Below are positions 1 through 9,219 of a stretch of 64,000 nucleotides of DNA, in pieces. Source of the stretch: Chordibacter sp038110535 (GTDB lineage: Bacteria; Verrucomicrobiota; Verrucomicrobiia; Opitutales; Seribacteraceae); the NCBI GenBank assembly GCA_038110535.1, contig JAYNJW010000004.1, positions 1 to 64,000 of the forward strand, given 5' to 3'. A model generated the notes under the pieces. That model was not told the DNA's origin. It saw nothing but the letters and a program-made list of their open reading frames with translations, and ran no database searches. Every line of letters starts with the position of its first letter. Position 1 is the stretch's first letter. The position numbers and the translations under genes are program-made.

Positions 1-838
1 CAGGCTCCTCGGCCATATCCTCACCCATGGATGGGGGAGCAATGGGAGGAAGTTCGGGAACAGAATCTTCCTGCACGGGCTCATCCTCGATGGGAGGCGG
101 AGGAGCGATAGGTTCTGGAACGGAAGGAGCCGGGGGCAGGTCAAGGGAAGGAGCAGGCGGTGGTGCCAAAGGAGCAGGTTCCTCTTCAATGTCCTCACCC
201 ATGGGCGGGGGAGCAATGGGAGTAAGTTCGGGAGCAGAATCTTCTTCAGTAGGTTCTTCCTGAGCCGGAGATGGAGGGACGATGGGTTCTGGGACAGACG
301 GAGTAGGGTCCAAGGATGGTGCAGGTGGGGCAATAGGTTCATCTATTTCTTCCGATTTCGCAGGGGAAGCGGTTGCGAGGGAAGATTTTGCAGAAAGAGA
401 TGAACTTGGTTTTGAATCAGAAGAAAATTTGGCATCATAACCACCTACGGCAACTTTCCGGACTTGAACGACACTGACTCCGATTTCTCGAGCAATTGCA
501 GCCTTATTGGGGTTGGGTTGAGCAAGCTTCGACTTAATTTTGTCGAACAATTCATGTGTCATGCTGATGGTCACGCGCCTGCCCGAGGCAGAACTTGAAC
601 TGATTTTCTCTTTCAGTTTGGGGTTTGCAAACTGAGTCAGGGCACGGATCAGGTCGCTGATTGATTTATAATCACTACCAATCTCCTTGTTTACAGTCTC
701 ATGCAGTTTGGATAAAAAAGCGGCGGATTTTATTTTGGATTCGCGCTTGGCAACTTCTGCTTTCGCACGTTCCTGAATGTCTTTGAGAATTTCTTCTGGG
801 TCTTTATTAAAATCTACATCAAAAGTAAGCTTTGTCAT
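1..838 (-). CDS. Proline-rich repeat protein with helix-turn-helix-like segment, C-terminus off window
   Basis: Reading on the minus strand from an ATG at 838, the frame stays open to base 1, giving at least 279 residues; the C-terminus is outside the window. Residues 1-100 are charged and probably helical. Residues about 103-130 contain NKAAIAREIGVSVVQVRKVA, which reads like a helix-turn-helix (AIAREIGVS followed by a recognition-like helix), so DNA binding is plausible. From about residue 165 onward the protein becomes a Pro/Glu/Ala-rich tail (APPPAPS, PIAPPPMGED) built from an imperfect 58-residue tandem repeat. The likely picture is a nucleoid-associated or regulatory protein with a disordered acidic tail, but the family is not recognised. 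Its 5' end faces hisA, which is on the same strand upstream. Confidence 0.75.
   Translation of the reverse strand, partial: MTKLTFDVDFNKDPEEILKDIQERAKAEVAKRESKIKSAAFLSKLHETVNKEIGSDYKSISDLIRALTQFANPKLKEKISSSSASGRRVTISMTHELFDKIKSKLAQPNPNKAAIAREIGVSVVQVRKVAVGGYDAKFSSDSKPSSSLSAKSSLATASPAKSEEIDEPIAPPAPSLDPTPSVPEPIVPPSPAQEEPTEEDSAPELTPIAPPPMGEDIEEEPAPLAPPPAPSLDLPPAPSVPEPIAPPPPIEDEPVQEDSVPELPPIAPPSMGEDMAEEP
19..345 (-). repeat. 174-bp imperfect tandem repeat inside the proline-rich gene
   Basis: The string cctcacccatgg recurs at 19 and 193, a period of 174 bases (58 codons). The first unit runs 19-192 and a more diverged second unit 193 to about 345; a further unit may continue beyond the left edge. 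In protein each unit reads approximately E-rich, then PAPSLD, PSVPEPI, an acidic stretch, DS-PEL-PIAPP and MGED. The period is a multiple of three, so copy-number change keeps the frame. Confidence 0.75.
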
Positions 839-921
839 AATGGAATAGAAGTTTGGGGATTTATCTCCGATCAAAGGAAGGGCAAAAGCAGATGGCAAGA
901 AAAATTCAGAGGGATGCTCTC

Positions 922-1653
922 TTAGGCCTCGGATATTAGCTGATCTAGGCGTATTGTTTTTTCATAGAGAGCTTTTCCGATAATGATTCCTTCCAAATTC
1001 TCATATTTATTGGCTAGTTCACGCAAGTCTTTTACATCCTTTTCGGTGGATACGCCACCAGATGCAATAATTTTACATTTTGGGGCGGTTTCTGCCATTT
1101 TTGCCTGAGCGGAAAGATTAGGTCCCTTCATTGCTCCATCAGTGGCCACATCAGTATGAATGATCCAGCGGGCACCCTGGGATTGCATTTCCCCGGCAAA
1201 TTGAAGAGCGGATATTTGGCTAATTTCCACCCATCCCTTGGTGGCGACCCAACCATCTCTTGCATCGATTCCAACAACGATACGCTCGGGACCATATTTC
1301 TTTATTAGTTGGCCTACCCACGAAGGGTTTTCACAAGCAGATGTACCGACAATGATTCGATGAAGGCCAAGATCGAATGCTTTGGAAATGGCTTCATCAT
1401 TTCTCATTCCTCCTCCCAATTGTACTTTCATGCCCCCAATAGATAGGATTGACTCCACCGCATTTAGGTTTTCAGAGCCTCCAGAAAAGGCACCGTCAAG
1501 ATCCACCAGGTGCAGGTGGGTTGCTCCTAAATTTCGCCATTCTCTGGCTGGATCAATTGGGTTATTAAAATAAACAGTTTCCTGGTCGGATTTTCCTTGA
1601 AAGAGGCGAACACAGCGTCCGCCTTTCAGATCGATAGCTGGATAAATAGTCAT
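922..1653 (-). CDS. hisA: HisA, ProFAR isomerase
   Basis: Phosphoribosylformimino-5-aminoimidazole carboxamide ribotide isomerase, the fourth step of histidine biosynthesis, a cytosolic TIM barrel that opens the ribose of ProFAR to give PRFAR. The protein starts MTIYPAIDLKGGRCVRL with the general acid/base Asp8, has GIDARDG with Asp130, and HTDVATDGAMKG around 166-177, all family hallmarks. The ATG at 1653 gives 243 residues, the normal family length; the frame stays open upstream to a GTG at 1965, but that extension has no HisA similarity and would overlap the divergent peptidase gene. No other his genes are nearby, so the pathway is scattered in this genome. Confidence 0.95.
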   Translation of the reverse strand: MTIYPAIDLKGGRCVRLFQGKSDQETVYFNNPIDPAREWRNLGATHLHLVDLDGAFSGGSENLNAVESILSIGGMKVQLGGGMRNDEAISKAFDLGLHRIIVGTSACENPSWVGQLIKKYGPERIVVGIDARDGWVATKGWVEISQISALQFAGEMQSQGARWIIHTDVATDGAMKGPNLSAQAKMAETAPKCKIIASGGVSTEKDVKDLRELANKYENLEGIIIGKALYEKTIRLDQLISEA

Positions 1654-1756
1654 ACACTCTTTGAAATAGATACCCTGAGATGAAGTGCGAGTTAATAAAT
1701 CCCATGAATACGGTACAGAGTTGCAATTCAGTTCATGTAAAGCTTGATTGTCGTGG

Positions 1757-2848
1757 ATGAAAAAATCTTCTTCCTCCCAATCCCGTGCATCCAACCCCCA
1801 GACCCCTGTCTTTTTGGCTGAACTTTTGGCGGCCCGTTCGCCATCGGGGTATGAAAGTGAAGCCCGTGAGGTGATCCAAAGATATGTTAAAAAGGCCGCG
1901 GATGATTTTCGGGTCGATGCCCTGGGGAACTGCCATGCATCCATAGAAGGTGCGGGAGGACCCACTTTGATGCTGGCCGGTCATCTCGATGAGTTGGGGC
2001 TTATCATTAAACATGTTAACAGCAAAGGATATCTGTACTTTGATGCCATTGGAGGACATGACCGCTCCATGATCTCTGGCCGGAGAGTCGATATACTAAC
2101 TAGGAATGGAATTATTCGTGGAGTGACTGGAAAGCGCGCCATTCACTTAATGACTCAAGAAGATCGAAAAAAAGTGCCTGAATTACACCAGATGTGGATT
2201 GATATTGGAGCAAAATCAAAAGAAGAAGCATTGGAACGGGTAACGATTGGAGATGCCGCTGTTTATACTCATGGGTTGGAAAGCTTGCATGGATCGCTGG
2301 TCGTATCCCGGGCATTCGATGATAAGAGTGGTGCTTATGCAGTGAATGAGGCTTTGCTTCGTTTGAAAAAGGGCAAGAAGTTGTCCGCACAAGTGGTTGC
2401 TGTCTCCACATCGCAGGAAGAAATTGGCACTAGGGGTGCCATTTCATCTGCCCACCTAGTGAACCCGGATGTTGCCCTTGTGGTCGATGTTTCGCATGCC
2501 ACCGATCATCCGGATGCCGATCATCGAAAATATGGATCTTTTGAGCTTGGGGGTGGGCCAATTTTAACCAGGGGGCCAAATATCCATCCAGCAGTATTTG
2601 AACGTCTCTTGCAATGTGCGGAAAAAAATAAAATACCTGTACAGATTGAAGCGGACCCCAGACCAACTGGGACAGATGCTAGGGCTATCCAGGTTGCCCG
2701 AGATGGGATTCCTACTGGATTGGTTGGTATTCCTCTACGCTATATGCACACTCCTAGTGAGGTGATTGATTTAAACGACCTTGAGGCAGTGGTTCAATTA
2801 TTGGTTGCATTTGCCCGTTCCCTTCGCAAAGGAGAGCGTTTCCATTAG
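1757..2848 (+). CDS. M42-family metallopeptidase (glutamyl aminopeptidase/endoglucanase-like)
   Basis: Co-catalytic zinc aminopeptidase of the M42 family, which usually forms large cytosolic tetrahedral complexes that trim peptides. Visible hallmarks are AGHLDELG (His76 and Asp78, metal ligand and catalytic support; most relatives have AHMDEIG), DDKSGAYAV with a bridging Asp near 190, SQEEIGTRGA with the catalytic Glu pair near 219, DVSHATDHPD, and HTPSEVIDL near the end with the last His ligand. ATG at 1757 gives 363 residues, close to the family norm of about 350; a TTG nine bases upstream is also possible. It is divergent from hisA with about 100 bases between. Substrate is not predictable from sequence. 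Confidence 0.9.
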   Translation: MKKSSSSQSRASNPQTPVFLAELLAARSPSGYESEAREVIQRYVKKAADDFRVDALGNCHASIEGAGGPTLMLAGHLDELGLIIKHVNSKGYLYFDAIGGHDRSMISGRRVDILTRNGIIRGVTGKRAIHLMTQEDRKKVPELHQMWIDIGAKSKEEALERVTIGDAAVYTHGLESLHGSLVVSRAFDDKSGAYAVNEALLRLKKGKKLSAQVVAVSTSQEEIGTRGAISSAHLVNPDVALVVDVSHATDHPDADHRKYGSFELGGGPILTRGPNIHPAVFERLLQCAEKNKIPVQIEADPRPTGTDARAIQVARDGIPTGLVGIPLRYMHTPSEVIDLNDLEAVVQLLVAFARSLRKGERFH

Positions 2849-2887
2849 GAAAATGCTGCCTGTTCTCTTCACTCTCACGGCGGGAAA

Positions 2888-3554
2888 ATGTTCAAACAAG
2901 CTTGGGATCGTTGTCGATCGAACCTAAAAGCCAACCTAATTACTGGTGTGTGCATATGGGTAGTCGGGGGAGTTTTAATTTTTTTTTATTATAAGGTTGA
3001 ATACTTTGCCAGTTGGCTTGACCAGTTTGGTAAACTCAAAAAAGATACGGGCTTTCTCTATTCTGCCCTATCTACCTCCTTATTTGGGGGCTTGATCCCC
3101 TATCTGGCACTCCTTTTTCGCAAAAGCATTCCAAAAACAAAGAGATGGGCTTGGTTGGTTTTTTTTGTCCTTTTTTGGGGAGTCAAGGGCATGGAAGTCG
3201 ATGCCTTCTACAGGATACAAGGATATCTTTTTGGCCAAGACAATAGCTGGGAAGTAATATTTTCTAAGGTCTGTACTGATCAGTTTATTTATTGTGTCTT
3301 TTGGTCCGCACCAATTACCGCGATTTTTTATGGTTGGAAAAATGCTGATTTTTTGTGGAGCGAGGTAAAAGAAATCCGTGATCTAAGATGTTTGGTTCGC
3401 GAATCCGCATTTTTGTTGTTCTCCACTTGGATTATTTGGATTCCGGCGGTGGCGATAATTTATGCCATGCCCACAGACCTGCAGATTCCCTGTTTCAACC
3501 TTACCCTCTGTTTTTTTGTGTTGGTCATCAGTTACCTAGAACCTCACGAAGAGG

Positions 3555-3565
<11 letters not shown>
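2888..3565 (+). CDS. Hypothetical polytopic membrane protein
   Basis: A 225-residue protein with no family I recognise. It contains about six hydrophobic segments (for example CIWVVGGVLIFFYY, IPYLALLF, WAWLVFFVLFWGV, YCVFWSAPITAIFY, FSTWIIWIPAVAIIYA and LTLCFFVLVISYL) separated by short charged loops, so it should sit in the inner membrane. It follows the M42 peptidase gene after 39 bases and may share its transcript. Its last four codons and stop run into the 3' end of the convergent tRNA-Asp gene, an 11-base overlap. Codon use looks like that of its neighbours. Coding status is supported by length and by membrane-protein character only. Confidence 0.7.
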
Positions 3566-3631
<66 letters not shown>

Positions 3632-3766
3632 AAGTATGGAAGTGAAATATCAATACGAAATAACCCCTGCAAGTCAAGGAACAAGGGCTTTTATATTCGT
3701 GGACTTATCCCCATCCCCCTTTCATTAATCTTGGAGAAATGAATTCTGTCGATAAAGTAACCCAAA

Positions 3767-4408
3767 ATGAAAAAGTTGTGTGTCCAAAAGCTCGAGTTGG
3801 GTCCGATCGCGACCAATGCTTTTCTTCTTTGGGAGGAGGAGGGGGGAGAGGCCATATTAATTGATGCTCCGCCCTCTTGCTCATCGGAAATTAACGCCTT
3901 ACTAAGCAATCACCAAGTAAGCTTGAAAGAAATCTGGCTTACTCATGGTCATTGGGATCATATTGCTGGGGTTTCGGAATTGTTTGGTACGGGTGCCAAG
4001 ATAATCGGTCACCGGGCAGATCAGTTTTTGTTTGAGAATCCACAGCTTATGTCGGGCTTTTCCTTCCCCGGTGTATCCCTAGTACCAGTTGAAATCAACC
4101 AATGGGTGGAGGATGGAGACCATTTAGATTTGTGGGGTAGGGATGTGAAGGTTCTTCATTGTCCTGGGCATTGCCCAGGAAATGTTGCTTTTTACCTGAA
4201 CCAAGAAAAAATCTGTTTTGTTGGTGATGTTATTTTTTCTGGAAGTGTGGGAAGAACCGATCTGCCAGGCGGGAATTTTGAAGAATTGGAGAGATCAATT
4301 CTAAGGAAAATTTACACCCTCCCAGATGATACCCAATTAGCGGTGGGGCACGGTCCAAACACCACAGTCGGCAAGGAAAAATCAGGCAATCCCTATGTTC
4401 CGGGATAG
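3767..4408 (+). CDS. Metallo-beta-lactamase-fold hydrolase (glyoxalase II-like)
   Basis: A 213-residue cytosolic protein of the metallo-beta-lactamase superfamily, closest in layout to the short hydroxyacylglutathione hydrolase-like (YcbL/GloB-type) proteins. It starts KLELGPIATNAFLLWEEEGG, has the zinc motif THGHWDHIAG near residue 59, the third ligand in CPGHCPGNVAFY, the bridging Asp in FVGDVIFSGSVGRTDLPGG, and the last His in VGHGPNT. All ligands are therefore present and the length is normal. Such enzymes hydrolyse thioesters such as S-lactoylglutathione, but the real substrate is unknown. It is followed after 64 bases by the helicase gene. Confidence 0.9.
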   Translation: MKKLCVQKLELGPIATNAFLLWEEEGGEAILIDAPPSCSSEINALLSNHQVSLKEIWLTHGHWDHIAGVSELFGTGAKIIGHRADQFLFENPQLMSGFSFPGVSLVPVEINQWVEDGDHLDLWGRDVKVLHCPGHCPGNVAFYLNQEKICFVGDVIFSGSVGRTDLPGGNFEELERSILRKIYTLPDDTQLAVGHGPNTTVGKEKSGNPYVPG

Positions 4409-4472
4409 TCCTAAACTGAGTGTAAAATTTGATTTTGTACGGCAATAATCTAGGCGGTCGGAAGGGAGCATA

Positions 4473-6557
4473 ATGATACGCATTCTTGAATCTAACAAGT
4501 TCTCAGATGATCCCAGAAAGCAGGACAGTTTTCTTGCCCAGGTGAGTAAAATTTTTGCCTTGGATGGTGATTTGGAAAAAACATTGGGCTTCGAGTTTCG
4601 TGCAGAACAGGCAGAAATGGCTCAGGCATACACAAAGAGCCTGACCGATGGTAAACATCTAATTTTTGAGGCGGGTACTGGGGTGGGCAAAAGCTTGGCT
4701 TATCTGATCCCTTCGATCCTTTACGCCCGATTAAATCGTAGAAAATGCGTGGTTGCGACAAACACCATTAGTTTACAGGAGCAATTACTGGAAAAAGATG
4801 TTCCGACGGTGCGCGATTTATTTCAACGGGCTGGAGGGCTGGAACTTATGGCTGATTTTACCTGTGCCTTGTTGGTCGGCCGGGCCAATTACTTGTGCCA
4901 GAATCGATTAAATAGGGCTTTGATGGGACAGGTGGACTTATTCGAGGCCAATCAGCGAATTGAATTACAACGAATTGCAGAGTGGGTGGCAACAGGTCCC
5001 AAGGAGGGTATTAGGCAAGAACTTTTGCCCAGCCCAAACCCTCTGGTCTGGGACTTGGTAAATGCTGATTCCTCGGTCTGTTCGTCCAAACGGTGCAGTC
5101 CGGAAAATTGCTTTTATCGAAAAGCGCGCAGCTTGGTCGATAGTGCCGATCTGATTATTATTAATCACAGCCTTTTATTTTCTTTGATTGGGGCGGGCAT
5201 CAATCCCAGTGATGATGGAAGGGGCATTTTATTTGCCGATGACTTTTTAATTTTTGACGAGGCTCACGAAATTACAGATGTGGCCAGTGACCATTTGGGA
5301 ATTTCCCTTAGTTCATGGGCACTGGAGACCCAACTCCGGCAACTATACAATCTCAAAAAGCATAAGGGATTACTATCTAAAATTGCCCGAGATTCTGATT
5401 TGGTTGCTTGGGAAAACGCAAATTTGGCCGTCCAGGATTTTTTTCAATACCTGCACCTTGAAATCCTGGGAGAGAAGGACCGGGTAAGGCTGGCCAATGC
5501 AGGGGCATTGCCGATGGAGATCTTTCCTCCTTTTAGTCGGTTGCTCCGTTGCTTGGTGGAGCTTGCCGAGATGGCCAAGGATGAGCATTTGCGTCTGGAA
5601 TTGCGCGATCAGGTAAAGCGGGTGCAGTCATATTTAAATGACCTTGCAGAAGTAGTTGAGCAAAAAGATAAGCACTCAGTTTATTGGTTGGAAAGAGGGG
5701 GCAGAAGTAATCAGATTATTTACTTGAGAAGTGCACCCTTGGAAATTGCAACCGTTCTCCGGGAAGAGCTCTTTGCGAAGGAATCTTCTGTATTGCTGAC
5801 CAGTGCTACCCTTAGCAGAAAGGGAAGCACCCAGTTTTTCAGAAATCAGGTGGGAGCAGAAGATGCAGATGAATACATCGTATCGTCTCCTTTTGATTAT
5901 CAAAACCAGATGAGTATACGGATTTGCCATGACTGTCCGGAACCTCAAGCTGCCAACCGTAGCCCTTACTTGGATTACCTAACCAAGGCGATCGATGGGG
6001 TTGCCCGTTCCATCGAAGGAGGCACACTCGTCTTATTTACCAATTATTCAGACTTGCGGTATTGCCACGAACAATTGAAACCAGTCTGGCAAAAGTTGCA
6101 ACGATCGGTTTATGCACAAGGTACTCAGTACTCCCGATCCGAACTGCGAAAACGGGTGATCGAGGAAGGGGATGTATTGCTGCTTGGTGCGGAAAGCTTT
6201 TGGAAGGGTTTTGACGCCAAGGGTTCGTGCATTTCTCAAGTGGTGATTACTCGTTTACCCTTTGAGAACCCCAGTCACCCGCTTCTGGAAGCAAAAAGTG
6301 AAATTCTCCAAGCTGAAAACCGTAGTTCTTTCCAAGAAATTACTCTGCCCTCTGCAGTAATGCGATTCAGGCAAGGGGTCGGCAGGTTGATTCGTTCCAA
6401 AACAGATGTGGGAGAATTGGTGATTCTGGATTCCCGGATTTTGAATAAAAAATATGGTAAAGATTTCATTTTAGAACTTCCACGCAAAGATTTTGAATCA
6501 ACTTGCTTGCTTGACCTATTAGGATGCGGAGGTTTGACTAACGATTCCACATTTTAA
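4473..6557 (+). CDS. DinG-type ATP-dependent helicase with probable FeS cluster
   Basis: A 694-residue superfamily 2 helicase of the DinG/XPD group, 5'-3' DNA helicases used in repair and in clearing R-loops. Walker A is FEAGTGVGKSLAY near residue 68; motif Ia is TNTISLQEQL; four cysteines between Walker A and the DEAH box (ANYLCQN, SVCSSKRCS, ENCFY) match the FeS-domain arrangement of this group; the Walker B box is FDEAHEI. Motif VI is FRQGVGRLIRS near the C-terminus. A strong ribosome-binding sequence aagggag lies just before the ATG. It lacks the N-terminal exonuclease domain found in some Gram-positive DinG proteins. The next gene begins 16 bases later, suggesting co-transcription. Confidence 0.9.
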   Translation: MIRILESNKFSDDPRKQDSFLAQVSKIFALDGDLEKTLGFEFRAEQAEMAQAYTKSLTDGKHLIFEAGTGVGKSLAYLIPSILYARLNRRKCVVATNTISLQEQLLEKDVPTVRDLFQRAGGLELMADFTCALLVGRANYLCQNRLNRALMGQVDLFEANQRIELQRIAEWVATGPKEGIRQELLPSPNPLVWDLVNADSSVCSSKRCSPENCFYRKARSLVDSADLIIINHSLLFSLIGAGINPSDDGRGILFADDFLIFDEAHEITDVASDHLGISLSSWALETQLRQLYNLKKHKGLLSKIARDSDLVAWENANLAVQDFFQYLHLEILGEKDRVRLANAGALPMEIFPPFSRLLRCLVELAEMAKDEHLRLELRDQVKRVQSYLNDLAEVVEQKDKHSVYWLERGGRSNQIIYLRSAPLEIATVLREELFAKESSVLLTSATLSRKGSTQFFRNQVGAEDADEYIVSSPFDYQNQMSIRICHDCPEPQAANRSPYLDYLTKAIDGVARSIEGGTLVLFTNYSDLRYCHEQLKPVWQKLQRSVYAQGTQYSRSELRKRVIEEGDVLLLGAESFWKGFDAKGSCISQVVITRLPFENPSHPLLEAKSEILQAENRSSFQEITLPSAVMRFRQGVGRLIRSKTDVGELVILDSRILNKKYGKDFILELPRKDFESTCLLDLLGCGGLTNDSTF

Positions 6558-6573
6558 ATCTGCAGATTCATTT

Positions 6574-7293
6574 ATGAAAATTACCGCCCATGGACATTCG
6601 GATGTCGGTTTTCTCCGAGAATCTAACGAGGATTCCTTCCTTGTTTGCGAAGATAAATCCATATTTGCGGTATCGGATGGGGTAGGAGGATTGCCCTATG
6701 GTTCTTTGGCGAGCCTACTTGCTGTTCAGTTTTTTGAAAGTCTTATTCCAAGGGATGGGACCCCTTTGGACACCGTAAATCTACATACAATCATCAAGAT
6801 CATGCATCAGAATATAATTAAATGCGGTTCGATAGTTGGTGGACAAAATGGAATAGGTACCACTTTTTCTGGGGTTGTATTGTTGGATAATAAGGTAATC
6901 TACGGGCATGTGGGTGACTCATTCATTTTGAAGTTTGAAAAAGAATCACAACAACTTCTGCAAATTTCCAGGGAGCATACTTTGGCGGCAGAATTACTTG
7001 CCAAGCATGGTCCGGATGCTGCGGTAGATATGCCTGAGCACTACAACCATACTCTTACCCGTTGTCTGGGTCAGGATATTGATTTCGATGTCGATACCGG
7101 GGAGTTTGAGGTTAAGTCAGGGGACAAAATTATCCTCTGTTCCGACGGTCTGGTCAATATGGTGGAAACGGATGATATATCTTCGGTTTGTAGTTCGTTG
7201 AGTCCAAAAAGTTTGGTTCATGAATTGGTTGACCAAGCGAACCAAAATGGTGGGGTAGATAATACCACTGTAGTTTGTATTGAGATAGAGTAA
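6574..7293 (+). CDS. PP2C-family serine/threonine phosphatase
   Basis: A 239-residue stand-alone PPM/PP2C phosphatase, the PrpC/Stp type that reverses Ser/Thr phosphorylation by bacterial Hanks kinases. The metal-binding and structural motifs are all visible: GHSDVGFLRESNEDSF at the start, VSDGVGGLPYG near residue 34, GIGTTFSGVVL, YGHVGDSF, LCSDGLVNMV near 190 and GGVDNTTVV at the end. No cognate kinase is in the window. It sits between the helicase and a TPR gene that starts only seven bases after its stop, so the three are likely one operon. The target is unknown. Confidence 0.92.
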   Translation: MKITAHGHSDVGFLRESNEDSFLVCEDKSIFAVSDGVGGLPYGSLASLLAVQFFESLIPRDGTPLDTVNLHTIIKIMHQNIIKCGSIVGGQNGIGTTFSGVVLLDNKVIYGHVGDSFILKFEKESQQLLQISREHTLAAELLAKHGPDAAVDMPEHYNHTLTRCLGQDIDFDVDTGEFEVKSGDKIILCSDGLVNMVETDDISSVCSSLSPKSLVHELVDQANQNGGVDNTTVVCIEIE

Positions 7294-7299
7294 GGATTT

Positions 7300-7611
7300 T
7301 TGAGCAAAGAACTGGAAGAGTTTCGTCTCAAAGTAGTAAAATTTCCGGAAAATCTACTGTTCCGGTTTTCTTTTGCTCAAAAACTATCGGATCATAACCA
7401 ACCGAGAGAGGCAGTAGAACAGTTAACTTTTTGTCTGGAAAAAAGAAATGACTGGATGATTGCCCACTTATTGAAGGCTAAATTAGAGATGCGGTTAGGG
7501 CAGAATTCAGAGGCGATATCCTCTCTAAAAAAGACTATTGAGCTTGCCCGAGACCAGTCCCACGACGACCCGCTTCTTGAAGCTCAGGAACTGCTAAATT
7601 CTTTACTTTAG
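7300..7611 (+). CDS. Small TPR-repeat protein
   Basis: A 103-residue soluble protein starting at TTG, preceded by a good ribosome-binding sequence (aagga, six bases upstream in the end of the phosphatase gene). It reads as two to three tetratricopeptide-like helical pairs, for example LLFRFSFAQKLSDHNQPREA and AHLLKAKLEMRLGQNSEAIS, with the spacing of Gly, Ala and hydrophobic positions expected of TPRs. Such proteins are adaptors with no catalytic role. The seven-base gap from the phosphatase stop suggests translational coupling and perhaps a functional link. Confidence 0.8.
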   Translation: MSKELEEFRLKVVKFPENLLFRFSFAQKLSDHNQPREAVEQLTFCLEKRNDWMIAHLLKAKLEMRLGQNSEAISSLKKTIELARDQSHDDPLLEAQELLNSLL

Positions 7612-7663
7612 TATAATGGGAGGTTTTTGCACGACTTAATCAACCAAGTGTTTGGAGAATTCG

Positions 7664-9211
7664 TTGAGTTTACTAAAAAATTTCTCCCTCGTTAGCGGAA
7701 CAACCTTGCTTTCAAGAGTACTTGGTCTGGTTAGGGATGTTTTATTTTTTGCAACTTTTGGAACCTCCCTGATGGGCGAAGCATTTTTATTAGCATTTAC
7801 CATCCCCAATCTTTTTCGAAGAATGTTAGGCGAGGGTACTCTAAGCTCTGCATTTATCCCTGTTTTTGCGAACATACAAAAATCAGATTCCGGGGATCCG
7901 CAATGGAAGTTACTCAATCAGGTTTTGTCCCGCTTATTATTATTTCTTGGAGTTTTATCGATCTCGGTTTGTTTATTTTCTTGGGTTTCATACCAAGGTA
8001 GTTTTTTCCAGAATTCCAAGTGGCATGACGCGATTTTCCTCAACGGAATAACTTTTTTTTATGTCATTTTCATCTGTGCCTCTGCCATCCTCGTGGGTGC
8101 CCTGAATGTGAAAAAAAGCTTTTGGGCGGGGGCTTTTTCTCCAGTCATTCTAAATCTTTTTATGATCCTTACCCTTTTCTCGGTAGGGATTGCTTACAAT
8201 TGCAACTTTTCTGACAGCGCCATTATTTTATCATTCTCAGTTGTATTGGCGGGCATTTTCCAACTCTTTTTGCCCTGGTACGAATTACATAAAAGATTTA
8301 ATTGGAGGTGGATTTTTACCTTTACTCGATCCACTGAACTCTCGGAAGTAGGAACGCTCTTTTGGGTCGGTGCATTTGGAGCGGCAATTGGTCAGATTAA
8401 TATATTGGTTTCGCGGGTGCTTGCTTATCTTTTAGATGATCCGGGTCCCGTCTCATATCTCTACATGTCTGCTAGGCTAGTCGAGTTACCGCTTGGTGTT
8501 TTCGCAATTGCTCTCTCCACCATCCTGTTCCCCCGGTTGTCCATGACGATAGCCAAGGGTGATGTCAACGAGTATAAGTCCTCTTTTTTTTATGGTTTGC
8601 GGGTGATTGCCATGTTGACCCTGCCTTCCGCTATCGGGCTTTTTCTCGTGGGAGATTTAGTGATTAAAACTTTGTTTGAGTGGAAAGAATTTAGCGGCGA
8701 AAATGTCACCATGGCGAGCCAAGTCCTTTCGGTTGTGGCGTGGACTATTCCTCTCTATGCCTTGTCGACTTTTTTGATCAAATCCTTTCATTCTCAGAAA
8801 AATATGAAAGTGCCACTTCGGGCTGCTTGTATCAGTTTGCTGGTGAATCTGGCTGCCAGTTTATCGTTGATGAACGCATTTGGAGTGATCGGGCTTGCTT
8901 GGTCTAATCTATTGGCTGCATTTTTTCAGTTCATTTATCTTTGCATGAAAAATAAAGATCTTTCGGTAAATTCTTTCTTTTGCCAAAATGAATGGTGTGC
9001 CCATAAGATTCTGCTGGCTTCATTATGTATGTATATGGCTCTTTATTATGGCAGAGATGTTATCTGGTTTGGGGAAAGTAAACTGGCAGTTTTGGGGCAA
9101 CTTTGTTTGATGATTATGGGGGGGGTAATTTTTTATTTTTTGCCTTTGATCCTTTCAAAATTTCCTCTTTTTGAAGGAAAACCATTGCTGTCCAAGGAGA
9201 TTCGAAAATAA
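7664..9211 (+). CDS. murJ: MurJ, lipid II flippase
   Basis: An inner-membrane MOP-family flippase that moves lipid II to the periplasmic side for peptidoglycan synthesis. The N-terminus SLVSGTTLLSRVLGLVRDVL and the following PNLFRRMLGEGTLSSAFIPV are signature MurJ segments, and the rest is a succession of about 14 hydrophobic segments over 515 residues, the normal length. I chose the TTG at 7664 because ggag lies six bases upstream; a TTG at 7652 in the same frame would add four residues. The last residues lie nine bases before the first pseudopilin gene. Confidence 0.95.
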   Translation: MSLLKNFSLVSGTTLLSRVLGLVRDVLFFATFGTSLMGEAFLLAFTIPNLFRRMLGEGTLSSAFIPVFANIQKSDSGDPQWKLLNQVLSRLLLFLGVLSISVCLFSWVSYQGSFFQNSKWHDAIFLNGITFFYVIFICASAILVGALNVKKSFWAGAFSPVILNLFMILTLFSVGIAYNCNFSDSAIILSFSVVLAGIFQLFLPWYELHKRFNWRWIFTFTRSTELSEVGTLFWVGAFGAAIGQINILVSRVLAYLLDDPGPVSYLYMSARLVELPLGVFAIALSTILFPRLSMTIAKGDVNEYKSSFFYGLRVIAMLTLPSAIGLFLVGDLVIKTLFEWKEFSGENVTMASQVLSVVAWTIPLYALSTFLIKSFHSQKNMKVPLRAACISLLVNLAASLSLMNAFGVIGLAWSNLLAAFFQFIYLCMKNKDLSVNSFFCQNEWCAHKILLASLCMYMALYYGRDVIWFGESKLAVLGQLCLMIMGGVIFYFLPLILSKFPLFEGKPLLSKEIRK

Positions 9212-9219
9212 TTAGTCTC

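Noticed and set aside
27..263. Gly/Ser-rich open frame on the plus strand
   Set aside because: Antisense of the proline-rich repeat gene; its composition is just the complement of Pro-rich codons, and it has no start context.
1654..1965. Upstream extension of hisA to a GTG at 1965
   Set aside because: No HisA similarity in the extra 104 residues, and it overlaps the M42 peptidase coding region on the other strand.
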